A DNA stretch of 14,188 nucleotides from DASQVO01 sp035640715 (GCA_035640715.1 DASQVO010000002.1:1-14188); one strand, 5' to 3'; positions 1-6,298 are shown, numbered from the stretch's first letter. Notes: generated from the letters alone by a model not told the origin. Made by a program: numbers and translations.

Positions 1-1
1 C

Positions 2-16
2 GTATACTTTTGTATG
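2..16 (+). promoter_or_regulatory. Probable -10 element and operator of the RHH gene, leaderless start
   Basis: A TATACT hexamer (3-8) lies 5 nt before the ATG at 14, so transcription would begin at or next to the start codon and give a leaderless mRNA. The same stretch forms an inverted repeat, ATAC-TTTT-GTAT (4-7 and 12-15), covering both the -10 and the start codon. Ribbon-helix-helix antitoxins commonly repress their own promoters through such short palindromes, so this could be the autoregulatory operator. The upstream half, including any -35, is outside the window. Confidence 0.45.
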
Positions 17-424
17 AGCGACACGACGATCCGGGTGGACAGCGTCGTGCGGGACAAGCTCCGCGCACTCGCGGAGGAGGACCATACCACCCTCGGTGAC
101 CTGCTGGAGCGGCTGGCGGAACGCGAGCAGTATCAGCGGGAGATGCGCCGTGCTAACGAGCTCATGGAACGGATGGAGCACGCGGAACCGGATGCCTGGC
201 GCGAGTATCTCGATGAGCTGCATGCCTTCGAGCAAGGCACCGCCGCGGACGGGCTCGGTGACCCGGCCACGGAGTGGCCGGAATTCACTGAAGAGGCGAA
301 GCTGGTGGTGACGGCCGCGACCGCTGAATGGTTGCGCGCACTGGCGCTGTTCTACAGTCGTGGGCATGCCGGATATCCACACCGCGCGGCGTCAGCGCGC
401 GCAGAAAAAGGTCGCCGAGCTTGA
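14..424 (+). CDS. Ribbon-helix-helix antitoxin-like protein (no toxin partner)
   Basis: The protein has 136 residues. Residues 4-38 look like a ribbon-helix-helix DNA-binding domain: a short strand (TTIRVD), then two helices rich in Arg, Leu and Glu, as in VapB or MazE-type antitoxins. Residues 40-92 are acidic, helical and end near EWPEF, resembling the toxin-binding tail of such antitoxins, which are usually 80-95 residues long. About 45 further residues follow with no recognisable domain; they cross the pepP promoter and overlap the 5' end of pepP in another frame. No VapC, MazF or RelE-like gene follows; the next gene is the peptidase. I infer that the toxin gene was lost by deletion and that the antitoxin frame now reads through to a fortuitous stop, or that the gene is a stand-alone regulator. 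The RHH fold is fairly secure; the function is not. Confidence 0.6.
   Translation: MSDTTIRVDSVVRDKLRALAEEDHTTLGDLLERLAEREQYQREMRRANELMERMEHAEPDAWREYLDELHAFEQGTAADGLGDPATEWPEFTEEAKLVVTAATAEWLRALALFYSRGHAGYPHRAASARAEKGRRA
353..368 (+). promoter_or_regulatory. Candidate leaderless promoter of pepP
   Basis: TACAGT (353-358) fits the TAnnnT -10 consensus and is followed after 7 nt by the ATG at 366. That spacing puts the transcription start on the start codon. No Shine-Dalgarno sequence precedes either possible start (GTG 360 or ATG 366), which agrees with leaderless translation. A TTG-containing -35 (TTGCGC, 332-337) is present but its 15-bp spacer is short. Confidence 0.4.
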
Positions 425-1457
425 CGCGGATGCGGTCCTGATCACCTCGCCGCCGAATGTCCGCTATCTGACCGGCCTGGCCAGTTCCAACGCGGCGCTG
501 CTGCTCCCGGCCGACGGGCCCGGCGTCCTTGCCACCGACTCCCGGTATGAGCTGGCCGCCCGGCGGGACTGCCCCGACGTCGAACTGGTCATCGGCCGGT
601 TCATCGAGCAAGTGCTGGCCGGGGAGATGACGCGGCGCGCGCTGCGCAAGGTCGCCTTCGAGGCGCACGAGATGACCGTGGAACGCCGCCAGGACCTCGC
701 AGCGGGCGCTGACGAGGTCACCCTGCTTCCGTTCGGGCGGGGAATTGAAGATCTTCGGAAGGTCAAGGACCCGTCCGAACTCGAGCTGCTGGCCACCGCA
801 TGCAGGATCAGTTCCCAGGCCCTCGCCGACGTGCTGCCCCGCATCCGCCCGGGCCTCACCGAGCGGGCCCTGGCGGCAAGGCTCGAATACCGGATGGCCG
901 AGCTGGGCGCGGAGAAGCCCGCGTTCGACACGATTGTCGCCAGCGGGCCGAACGGCGCGATCCCGCACCATGCCCCGTCCGACCGGCCGATGCGCAACGG
1001 CGACCTGGTGACGATCGACTTCGGCGCCCGCTACGGCGGCTATCACGCCGATATGACCCGCACCGTCGCGCTCGGCGAGCCCGCCGGATGGCAGCTCGAG
1101 ATCTATCAGCTCGTCGCGGCGGCTCAGCGGGCGGGCATCGCGGCTGCGCGGCCGGGCGCCGAGGCGGGACAGGTCGACGCGGCCGCGCGCGACCTTATTT
1201 CCAGTGCCGGGCACGGTGAGCATTTCCAGCACGGGCTCGGCCACGGCGTCGGCCTCGAGGTCCACGAGGAGCCGATGATCGGGTACGGGAGAACAGGTAA
1301 ACTTACGTGCGGGGTTCCGGTTACTGTCGAGCCCGGCATCTACCTGCCCGGCACAGGCGGCGTCCGGATCGAGGACGTCCTTGTCGTGGGGGCCGGTGCG
1401 GCCGACGGGACAGCCCAGATTCTTACTACGACCACTAGGGAACTGCTCGCCCTTTGA
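366..1457 (+). CDS. pepP: Xaa-Pro aminopeptidase / dipeptidase, M24 family
   Basis: A metallopeptidase of the pita-bread fold that removes residues from peptides with proline at position 2, presumably cytoplasmic. The N-terminal creatinase-like domain spans about residues 1-130 and the catalytic M24 domain about 135-355. All five expected metal ligands are visible: Asp218 (TIDFGARYGGYH), Asp229 (HADMTRT), His293 (GLGHGVGLEVHE), Glu322 (TVEPGIY) and Glu336 (GGVRIEDVLVV). With ATG 366 the protein has 363 residues; GTG 360 would add two. ATG is preferred because it lies 7 nt after a TAnnnT -10 and no ribosome site is seen. It ends 32 nt before efp, the usual pepP-efp order in actinomycetes, so the two are probably co-transcribed. 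Whether it acts as an aminopeptidase (PepP) or a prolidase (PepQ) cannot be settled from sequence; the symbol is by context. Confidence 0.93.
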   Translation: MPDIHTARRQRAQKKVAELDADAVLITSPPNVRYLTGLASSNAALLLPADGPGVLATDSRYELAARRDCPDVELVIGRFIEQVLAGEMTRRALRKVAFEAHEMTVERRQDLAAGADEVTLLPFGRGIEDLRKVKDPSELELLATACRISSQALADVLPRIRPGLTERALAARLEYRMAELGAEKPAFDTIVASGPNGAIPHHAPSDRPMRNGDLVTIDFGARYGGYHADMTRTVALGEPAGWQLEIYQLVAAAQRAGIAAARPGAEAGQVDAAARDLISSAGHGEHFQHGLGHGVGLEVHEEPMIGYGRTGKLTCGVPVTVEPGIYLPGTGGVRIEDVLVVGAGAADGTAQILTTTTRELLAL

Positions 1458-1489
1458 CGGCGGGCTCCCGCCCAGGAGAGACGACAGAC

Positions 1490-2047
1490 GTGGCGACCAC
1501 GAACGACCTGAAGAACGGCATAACCCTGAACCTCGACGGCAACCTGTGGACGGTCGTCGAATTCCAGCATGTCAAGCCCGGCAAGGGCGGCGCCTTCGTG
1601 CGCACCAAGCTGAAGAACGTGCTGTCCGGCAAGGTGGTCGACAGGACGTTCAACGCCGGCGTGAAGGTGGACGTCGCCAACGTCGACAAGCGGGAGATGC
1701 AGTACCTCTACCGGGAGGGCGAGGACTTCGTCTTCATGGACACCCAGGACTACGACCAGCCCCGGGTTCCCGCCGACACCGTCGGCGACGCCGCGAACTA
1801 CCTGCTCGAGGAGCAGACCGTGACGGTGGCGTTCAACGAGGGTGTGCCGCTCTACGTCGAACTGCCGGCTGCGGTGGAGCTCACGGTCAGCGCGACCGAG
1901 CCCGGGCTGCAGGGGGACCGGTCCACTGGCGGCACCAAGCCGGCCAAGCTGGAGACGGGCGCGGAGGTCCAAGTCCCGCTGTTCATCTCGACGGGCGAGA
2001 AGGTCAAGGTCGACACCAGGACCGGCCAGTACCTCGGGCGCGCTTGA
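1490..2047 (+). CDS. efp: Translation elongation factor P
   Basis: EF-P binds ribosomes stalled at polyproline stretches and stimulates peptide-bond formation. The 185-residue length and the three beta-barrel (KOW, OB, C-terminal OB) layout are standard. The N-terminus MATTNDLKNG, the VEFQHVKPGKGGAF loop and NVDKREMQYLY are hallmark segments. Lys32 at the tip of the PGKGG loop is the residue that reaches the peptidyl-transferase centre; in actinobacteria it is thought to work without the lysylation used by Escherichia coli. The start is GTG 1490, preceded by AGGAGAG (1474-1480), and matches the usual actinobacterial N-terminus; a start at 1454 would add 12 residues not typical of the family. 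It follows pepP by 32 nt, and nusB follows after 75 nt. Confidence 0.97.
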   Translation: MATTNDLKNGITLNLDGNLWTVVEFQHVKPGKGGAFVRTKLKNVLSGKVVDRTFNAGVKVDVANVDKREMQYLYREGEDFVFMDTQDYDQPRVPADTVGDAANYLLEEQTVTVAFNEGVPLYVELPAAVELTVSATEPGLQGDRSTGGTKPAKLETGAEVQVPLFISTGEKVKVDTRTGQYLGRA

Positions 2048-2122
2048 TGGCTCTGGGCTCTCGGCGCGGTCCGGCCGGCGCCGGGGCCGCATGCCGGTCT
2101 GCCACCCGGTGCGGTAGCTGCC

Positions 2123-2542
2123 GTGCCCGCTCGTAGCAAGGCGCGCAAGCGCGCGCTGGACCTGCTGTTCGAGGCTGAATTGCGCGGTGAGCCCGTGCTC
2201 GGCCTGCTGGCGGAGAGATCCGCGCAGGGATCCGAGGCGGGGCCGCCGGTACCGGAGTACGCGGCCGAGCTTGTCCGCGGCGTGCAGACGCACCGGGAAC
2301 GGATCGACGAGCTTCTCTCGGCCTACGCCGAGGGCTGGACACTGGACCGCATGCCGGCGGTGGACCGCAACATTCTCCGTATCGGCGCCTATGAACTGCT
2401 CTGGGCGGAGGACGTGCCCGACGGCGTGGCGGTCAGCGAGGCCGTCCAGATGGCACGGGAGCTGTCCACTGACGCGTCCCCAGCATTCGTCAACGGGCTG
2501 CTGGCGCGGCTGCTCAACCTCAAACCGACCCTGAGCCTGTAG
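2123..2542 (+). CDS. nusB: Transcription antitermination factor NusB
   Basis: An all-helical RNA-binding protein that joins NusE (ribosomal protein S10) on boxA RNA in rRNA leaders to prevent premature termination. The 139-residue length is normal. Diagnostic segments are KARKRALDLLFEAEL at the N-terminus, MPAVDRNILRIGAYELLW near residue 80, and VAVSEAVQMARELS followed by FVNGLLARLL near the C-terminus. The start is GTG 2123, with only a weak ribosome site (GGTAG) upstream. It lies 75 nt after efp; this spacer is GC-rich and could fold (2077-2094), but shows no terminator, so read-through from efp is likely. In many actinomycetes nusB is followed by bldD and pyrimidine genes; here it converges directly on a membrane-protein gene, its stop only 6 nt from that gene's stop. 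Confidence 0.96.
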   Translation: MPARSKARKRALDLLFEAELRGEPVLGLLAERSAQGSEAGPPVPEYAAELVRGVQTHRERIDELLSAYAEGWTLDRMPAVDRNILRIGAYELLWAEDVPDGVAVSEAVQMARELSTDASPAFVNGLLARLLNLKPTLSL

Positions 2543-2548
2543 CGGTTT

Positions 2549-3205
2549 TCAGCCCGCGATCGTGGACTGGGCGGAGGCGAAGCGCAGGCGAAGCCCGGAC
2601 TTGCGGAGCACGGCGTAGAACCACAGCGCCGACAGGGCAGCGCCGACGGCCACGATGCCTGTGGTGACGGCCGTGGTCATCACCAGGAACAGGGTCAGCG
2701 GCTCGGTGACCATCATCACTGAAAGCCCGACGGTCATCAGGAGGAAGAGGCCGGCCCACAGCCAGGTCGCGCCCTGGAAGTAGCGGTGCAGGCCGGGATG
2801 GTGGGTCGACGGCTGCCTGAGCGCGACTATTTCCGATGCCAGCCGCCCGACGATCGGCTTGTTCGTGGGGGCCGTCCGGGCGAACAGCACCGCCATGGCC
2901 AGGTGCGAAAGCGGGAACTGCAGCAGGAAGAGCCACACGTTCCCGGTGGTGATCACGAAGGCGGCTTGCATGGTCATCACCAGCGCCGAGATCGTGACGA
3001 GCCCGGGTACGCTGCCGGTGAGCACCTTACGGCCGATGGCGGTCAGCCAGAGGACGGCGGTTCCCGCCAGCATCGCGGCGTTCCGCCCGGCGATCTCCTG
3101 ACCGATGAGGTAGCCGATCCCCGGCAATCCGACAGATTCGGTGAGGTTCCAGCCCACCGTCCGCAGCAGTTGCCAGGGGTGCGGCAGCTCAAGGTGCTCA
3201 GCCAT
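2549..3205 (-). CDS. Multi-pass membrane protein (VC0807-like / septation protein A-like)
   Basis: A 218-residue integral membrane protein of unknown function. Hydrophobic segments lie at about residues 30-55, 68-85, 88-108, 145-165, 168-188 and 192-205, suggesting five or six helices. Conserved-looking loops are HPWQLLRTVGWNLTES before the first helix and NKPIVGRLASEIVAL in the middle. The pattern resembles the VC0807 family, which is related to intracellular septation protein A-like proteins, but I rest on overall pattern, not alignment. The start ATG 3205 has no ribosome site; a TATTCT -10 ends 7 nt upstream, so the mRNA may be leaderless. The gene converges with nusB with only 6 nt between stops and no separate terminator, so each transcript must end inside the other gene or run antisense. 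Confidence 0.75.
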   Translation of the reverse strand: MAEHLELPHPWQLLRTVGWNLTESVGLPGIGYLIGQEIAGRNAAMLAGTAVLWLTAIGRKVLTGSVPGLVTISALVMTMQAAFVITTGNVWLFLLQFPLSHLAMAVLFARTAPTNKPIVGRLASEIVALRQPSTHHPGLHRYFQGATWLWAGLFLLMTVGLSVMMVTEPLTLFLVMTTAVTTGIVAVGAALSALWFYAVLRKSGLRLRFASAQSTIAG

Positions 3206-3218
3206 GGCGAAGAGAATA
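3203..3218 (-). promoter_or_regulatory. Candidate leaderless promoter of the membrane-protein gene
   Basis: On the minus strand TATTCT (complement of 3213-3218) fits TAnnnT and is followed by 7 nt and then the ATG (3205-3203). No purine-rich ribosome site is present. No convincing -35 was found at 16-18 bp. Confidence 0.4.
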
Positions 3219-3294
3219 CGTGCTGAAGCTCTGGGGATGGTGCATATCCCGTCAAGGTGTCGGAAGACTGTTAGAAGTTGCAGGTGGAACGTCA

Positions 3295-3340
3295 GGGATC
3301 CGCTTCGGCTGAACGCCGGACGCCGGGATCCGCTTCGGCT
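3295..3340. repeat. 16-bp direct repeat in the 221-nt divergent intergenic region
   Basis: GGGATCCGCTTCGGCT occurs at 3295-3310 and again at 3325-3340, a period of 30 bp, with no mismatch. The repeat lies between the divergent membrane-protein and methyltransferase genes (gap 3206-3426). An inverted near-copy with a 2-bp insertion, CCGAAGCGCGGATCC, occurs at 5605-5619 inside dinB. The remainder of the gap has a possible -10 (TACATT, 3384-3389) for the methyltransferase, without a clear -35. Confidence 0.8.
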
Positions 3341-3426
3341 AGCTGTCTTCCGGCGCAGCGCGCGGATTGTCGGTGGCCGGCACTACATTGAGCCTGCGGG
3401 GATGACGGCTCTGTGAGGAGGGTGCC

Positions 3427-4299
3427 GTGGGCGGCGAGGAGCGTGCGCTGGGCATGCCCGGCGGGCGCGGCGCCGGTGGGTACGGTGCCGGTGGGTACGG
3501 TGCCGGGAGCACGCCGGGTGACTTCTATGCGGCCTGCGCTCGCGGGGCGCAGTGGGGCAGGCGTGAGGGCGCGCGCGCCTCGGTGGTCTGGGACGTGCTG
3601 CGCGATGTGCTCGCGGCGCGCTCGGCTGCCACCGGCCGGGCCGAGTTGGACGTCATCGACGCCGGCGGCGGCACCGGCGGATTCGCCGTGCCGCTTGCGG
3701 CGCTCGGCCACAACGTCACCGTGGTGGACCCGAGCCCCGATTCACTGGCCGCGGCGCAGCGGCGCGCGGCGGAGATGAACGTGTCCATCAGCGCAGTCCA
3801 GGGTGAGGCCGCCGGCCTGGACAGCGTGGTGGGTGAGGCCTCAGCCGACCTGGTGATCTGCCACAGCGTCCTTGAATACGTGGAATCGCCCGCGGACGCG
3901 CTGGCGGCCATCGCCCAGGTACTGCGCCAGGACGGCACGGTGAGCGTGCTTGCCGCCAGCGCTGTCGCGGCGGTCCTGCACCGCGCGCTCGCTGGCCGGT
4001 TCGTGGAGGCACACGAACTGCTTGACGCCATGGACCGCGAGGGAGAATCGGCTGGAGAGCCCGGCGAGGGCAAGCCGCGCCGTTTCACGCTCTCCGGCCT
4101 TTCGGCGCTGATCGAGGCGGCGGGGCTTCATCCGGGCGCCGCGCACGGCGTGCGGATCTTCGCCGACCTTGTGCCGAGCGCGCTCGTGGACGCGGACCCG
4201 GGCGCCGCGGACGCGCTGCGATCGCTGGAGACGGCGGCTGCGGCGCATCCGGCGTTTCGCGATATCGCCGCTCAGCTCCACGTGCTCGGGCGCCGCTGA
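3427..4299 (+). CDS. SAM-dependent methyltransferase, CmoM/SmtA-like
   Basis: A class I methyltransferase of 290 residues. Residues 1-35 are Gly-rich. Motif I is IDAGGGTGGFA (77-87); the acidic end of strand 2 is VVDPS (Asp101); motif IV/post-I is LVICHSVLEYVESP (142-155). The stretch LVICHSVLEYV...VLHRALAGRF and the late GVRIFADLVP segment near residue 238 resemble E. coli CmoM (SmtA), which methylates the carboxyl of cmo5U34 in tRNA. CmoM depends on CmoA and CmoB, which are not in this window and which actinobacteria generally lack, so the substrate here may be different. The start GTG 3427 has a strong AGGAGG (3416-3421) 5 nt upstream. The dinB start lies 4 nt after its stop, so the two genes form a tight operon. 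Class and fold are sure; the substrate is open. Confidence 0.88.
   Translation: MGGEERALGMPGGRGAGGYGAGGYGAGSTPGDFYAACARGAQWGRREGARASVVWDVLRDVLAARSAATGRAELDVIDAGGGTGGFAVPLAALGHNVTVVDPSPDSLAAAQRRAAEMNVSISAVQGEAAGLDSVVGEASADLVICHSVLEYVESPADALAAIAQVLRQDGTVSVLAASAVAAVLHRALAGRFVEAHELLDAMDREGESAGEPGEGKPRRFTLSGLSALIEAAGLHPGAAHGVRIFADLVPSALVDADPGAADALRSLETAAAAHPAFRDIAAQLHVLGRR
3469..3498 (+). repeat. 15-bp tandem repeat in the methyltransferase N-terminus
   Basis: The unit GG(C/T)GCCGGTGGGTAC occurs twice (3469-3483, 3484-3498) and a third partial unit follows. It encodes GAGGY repeated in frame, a flexible Gly-rich tail ahead of the methyltransferase fold. Confidence 0.85.
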
Positions 4300-4303
4300 G
4301 ACG

Positions 4304-5686
4304 ATGCCTGGCAACGGCGTGATCCCGGTGCCCGCCGAAGGCGGGGGGATGCCCGCCGAGGGCGGGGCGGCGCCAGCGGCCAGCGGTCCAGCGGCCAGCG
4401 GTAGTGACGCGCTTGCCGACGACACGGGTTGCCGCATCCTGCACGTCGACATGGACGCTTTCTACGCGAGCGTCGAGATGCGGGACCGGCCGGACCTGGC
4501 GGGCAGGCCGGTCATCGTGGGGAGCCCGAGTGGCCGGAGCGTCGTCCTGTCGGCCTCTTACGAGGCGCGCGCGTTCGGCGTGCGCTCGGCGATGCCCGCC
4601 TTGCGGGCGCGGCGGCTGTGCCCGCAAGCCGTGTTCATCCAGCCCAGGCATGCCGTCTACGCCGCGGTGTCAAAGGAGGTCATGGCGGTCTTCCGGGCTG
4701 TGACGCCGCAGGTGGAGCCGCTAGCCCTGGACGAGGCGTTCCTTGACGTCTCCGGCACGGTGCGGCGCCTGGGCTCTCCGGCGCGGATCGGTGAGATGCT
4801 CAGGGCGCGGATCCGGGACGAGCAGGGACTCACTTGCTCGGTCGGGGTCGCGCCGTGCAAGTTCGTCGCCAAGATCGCGTCTGCGCACTGTAAGCCCGAC
4901 GGCTTGCTGGTTGTCCCGCAGGAGGGCGTGCTCGGCTTCCTGCACCCGCTGCCGGTGTCCGCGCTGTGGGGCGTGGGTGAGCGCACTGGGCAGGTCCTCG
5001 CCAGGTTCGGGCTGCGGACCGTCGGTGACATCGCCCACACTCCGGTCGCCGCGCTGCAGCACAACCTCGGCAACGCACTCGGCGCGCACCTGGCGGCGCT
5101 CGCGTGGGGCCGGGACGAGCGCCCGGTGATATCGGCCGCACCGGACAAGAGCATCGGCGCAGAGGAGACCTTCTCCGCCGACATCGGTGACCCGGAGCTG
5201 ATCCGCCGTGAGCTGCTCAGGCTCTCCGAGCGCACCGCCCGGGGGCTGCGCGAGGCCGGATGCGTCGCGCGGACCGTCGTCGTGAAGCTCCGGCTGGCCA
5301 ACTTCACGACGATCACGCGCTCCCGCACGCTCGCCGAGCCAACCGACGTAGCGCGCAAGGTCTATGCCACCGCCTGCGCGTTGTACGCCGGCGCCGGACT
5401 TGACCGGCAGGCGCGGCTGCGCCTGGTAGGTGTCCGGATGACCGGCCTGGTGCCCGCCTCGGAGGCGGCCACGCAGCTTGCGTTCGACGACCGGCCGGCC
5501 GGCTGGCGGGAGGCCGAGCGGGCCATGGACCGGATCGCCCGCCGGTTCGGCACCGACGCGGTCCGCCCCGCCACGCTCGTTACCGGTGAGCAGCCGCGCC
5601 ATCCCCGAAGCGCGGATCCGGGCGGCGACTTCGCCGTCGGCGCGGTCGGTGGGGACCTGGGCGGGGCGGACGAAGGTGCGGGCTGA
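4304..5686 (+). CDS. dinB: DNA polymerase IV (Y-family, DinB)
   Basis: An error-prone translesion polymerase of 460 residues. After an extension of about 45 residues rich in Ala, Gly and Pro comes the palm motif ILHVDMDAFYASVE with Asp49 (E. coli Asp8 position) and Tyr54 at the steric gate. Next is SASYEARAFGVRSAMP, then LALDEAFLDVSG with catalytic Asp143-Glu144, then SVGVAPCKFVAKIAS. A helix-hairpin-helix follows (LWGVGERTGQVLARFGL), then the little finger beginning at KSIGAEETF. QLAF (391-394) resembles a beta-clamp binding motif. All catalytic acids are present, so it should be active. The start ATG 4304 is chosen because it lies 4 nt after the methyltransferase stop; the longer open frame upstream lies inside that gene. 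The ribosome site is weak, so translation may be coupled. A later ATG (4349) would shorten the extension. Confidence 0.95.
   Translation: MPGNGVIPVPAEGGGMPAEGGAAPAASGPAASGSDALADDTGCRILHVDMDAFYASVEMRDRPDLAGRPVIVGSPSGRSVVLSASYEARAFGVRSAMPALRARRLCPQAVFIQPRHAVYAAVSKEVMAVFRAVTPQVEPLALDEAFLDVSGTVRRLGSPARIGEMLRARIRDEQGLTCSVGVAPCKFVAKIASAHCKPDGLLVVPQEGVLGFLHPLPVSALWGVGERTGQVLARFGLRTVGDIAHTPVAALQHNLGNALGAHLAALAWGRDERPVISAAPDKSIGAEETFSADIGDPELIRRELLRLSERTARGLREAGCVARTVVVKLRLANFTTITRSRTLAEPTDVARKVYATACALYAGAGLDRQARLRLVGVRMTGLVPASEAATQLAFDDRPAGWREAERAMDRIARRFGTDAVRPATLVTGEQPRHPRSADPGGDFAVGAVGGDLGGADEGAG
4329..4402 (+). repeat. Tandem 21-bp and 15-bp repeats in the dinB N-terminal extension
   Basis: Two 21-bp units (4329-4349 and 4350-4370) each contain the perfect hairpin CCCGCC-N3-GGCGGG (4331-4345 and 4352-4366). 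They are followed by a perfect 15-bp duplication, CCAGCGGCCAGCGGT, at 4373-4387 and 4388-4402. All units keep the frame and encode PAEGG and PAASG-type repeats. Two consecutive hairpins at codons 10-21 could slow translation of dinB. Confidence 0.85.
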
Positions 5687-5710
5687 CGCGCCTGGCGCAT
5701 TGTGGCCAGA

Positions 5711-5734
5711 CGCCGATAGAGGCGCCGATAGAGG
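5711..5734. repeat. Perfect 12-bp tandem duplication in the dinB-DUF3040 spacer
   Basis: CGCCGATAGAGG occurs twice in immediate tandem (5711-5722, 5723-5734). It lies in the 201-nt spacer between dinB and the DUF3040 gene (5687-5887). The only other visible signal in the spacer is a possible -10, TATCCT (5809-5814), for the downstream gene, with a poor -35. Confidence 0.8.
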
Positions 5735-5887
5735 CAGGGCGGGGCCGCGGCGGCGGACGGTGTCGGGTGCACCCCGGGACGCTCTTCCAAGGGGCATGCT
5801 CCGGCTCGTATCCTGGAAGTGAACTGAGGAAGACAGGTGGGCATCACCTTGCCTCGGTTCTGCGCGCAAGGTTTCATGGGAGGCGTC

Positions 5888-6298
5888 GTGCCGCTGTCTG
5901 AGCATGAGCAGCGTCAGCTTGAGCAGATCGAGCAGGCGCTATACAGCGAGGATCCGAAATTTGTGCACGCAGTTCGCACCAGTGATCCACGCGTGCATTA
6001 CAAGCGCCGGGCCTTTCAGGCCGTAGCCGGGTTCGTGCTGGGTGTCGGGCTGCTGCTCGCTGGGGTCATACTGCAGTACATCTGGGTTGGGGTCGCCGGG
6101 TTCGTCGTCATGCTCGTCTGCAGCATGTGGGCGCTGAGCAGCTGGCGGCACGTCAGCGGGATGTCGGCGGCGTTCGGGATCGCACGTCCGAGGGCCAGGC
6201 CCCGCCGCCGTGACCAGGGACGCGGGCGCGTCGTGCGGCCCGGCCTGATGGAGCGCCTTGAGGAGCGGTGGCGGCGCCGGCAGGAAGGCGGCGGCTGA
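5888..6298 (+). CDS. DUF3040 family membrane protein
   Basis: A 136-residue protein of unknown function found in many actinobacteria near dinB and the dcw cluster. It opens with the typical PLSEHEQRQLEQIEQALYSEDPKF segment, an amphipathic helical region, then DPRVHYKRRAF. Two hydrophobic segments follow (about residues 50-68 and 71-88), which form a membrane hairpin, and then a very basic C-terminal tail rich in Arg (about residues 105-136). Both ends should face the cytoplasm. The start is GTG 5888, with GGGAGG at 5878-5883 as ribosome site; this gives the family's usual N-terminus, while an earlier start at 5837 would add 17 atypical residues. The gene converges with the transglutaminase gene 62 nt downstream; no clear terminator hairpin was seen there. 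Confidence 0.88.
   Translation: MPLSEHEQRQLEQIEQALYSEDPKFVHAVRTSDPRVHYKRRAFQAVAGFVLGVGLLLAGVILQYIWVGVAGFVVMLVCSMWALSSWRHVSGMSAAFGIARPRARPRRRDQGRGRVVRPGLMERLEERWRRRQEGGG

Noticed and set aside
285..1265. Long minus-strand open frame of 326 codons opposite pepP
   Set aside because: It mirrors the pepP coding strand, has no recognisable domain and an Arg/Gly/Ala/Pro-biased composition typical of antisense frames in GC-rich DNA.
3384..3389. TACATT as -10 of the methyltransferase promoter
   Set aside because: No -35 lies at 16-18 bp (the only TTG is 11 bp away), so it is too weak to list as a promoter.
4721..5905. Long minus-strand open frame of 394 codons opposite dinB
   Set aside because: dinB on the + strand has every catalytic motif; the opposite frame has none and is an artefact of GC bias.
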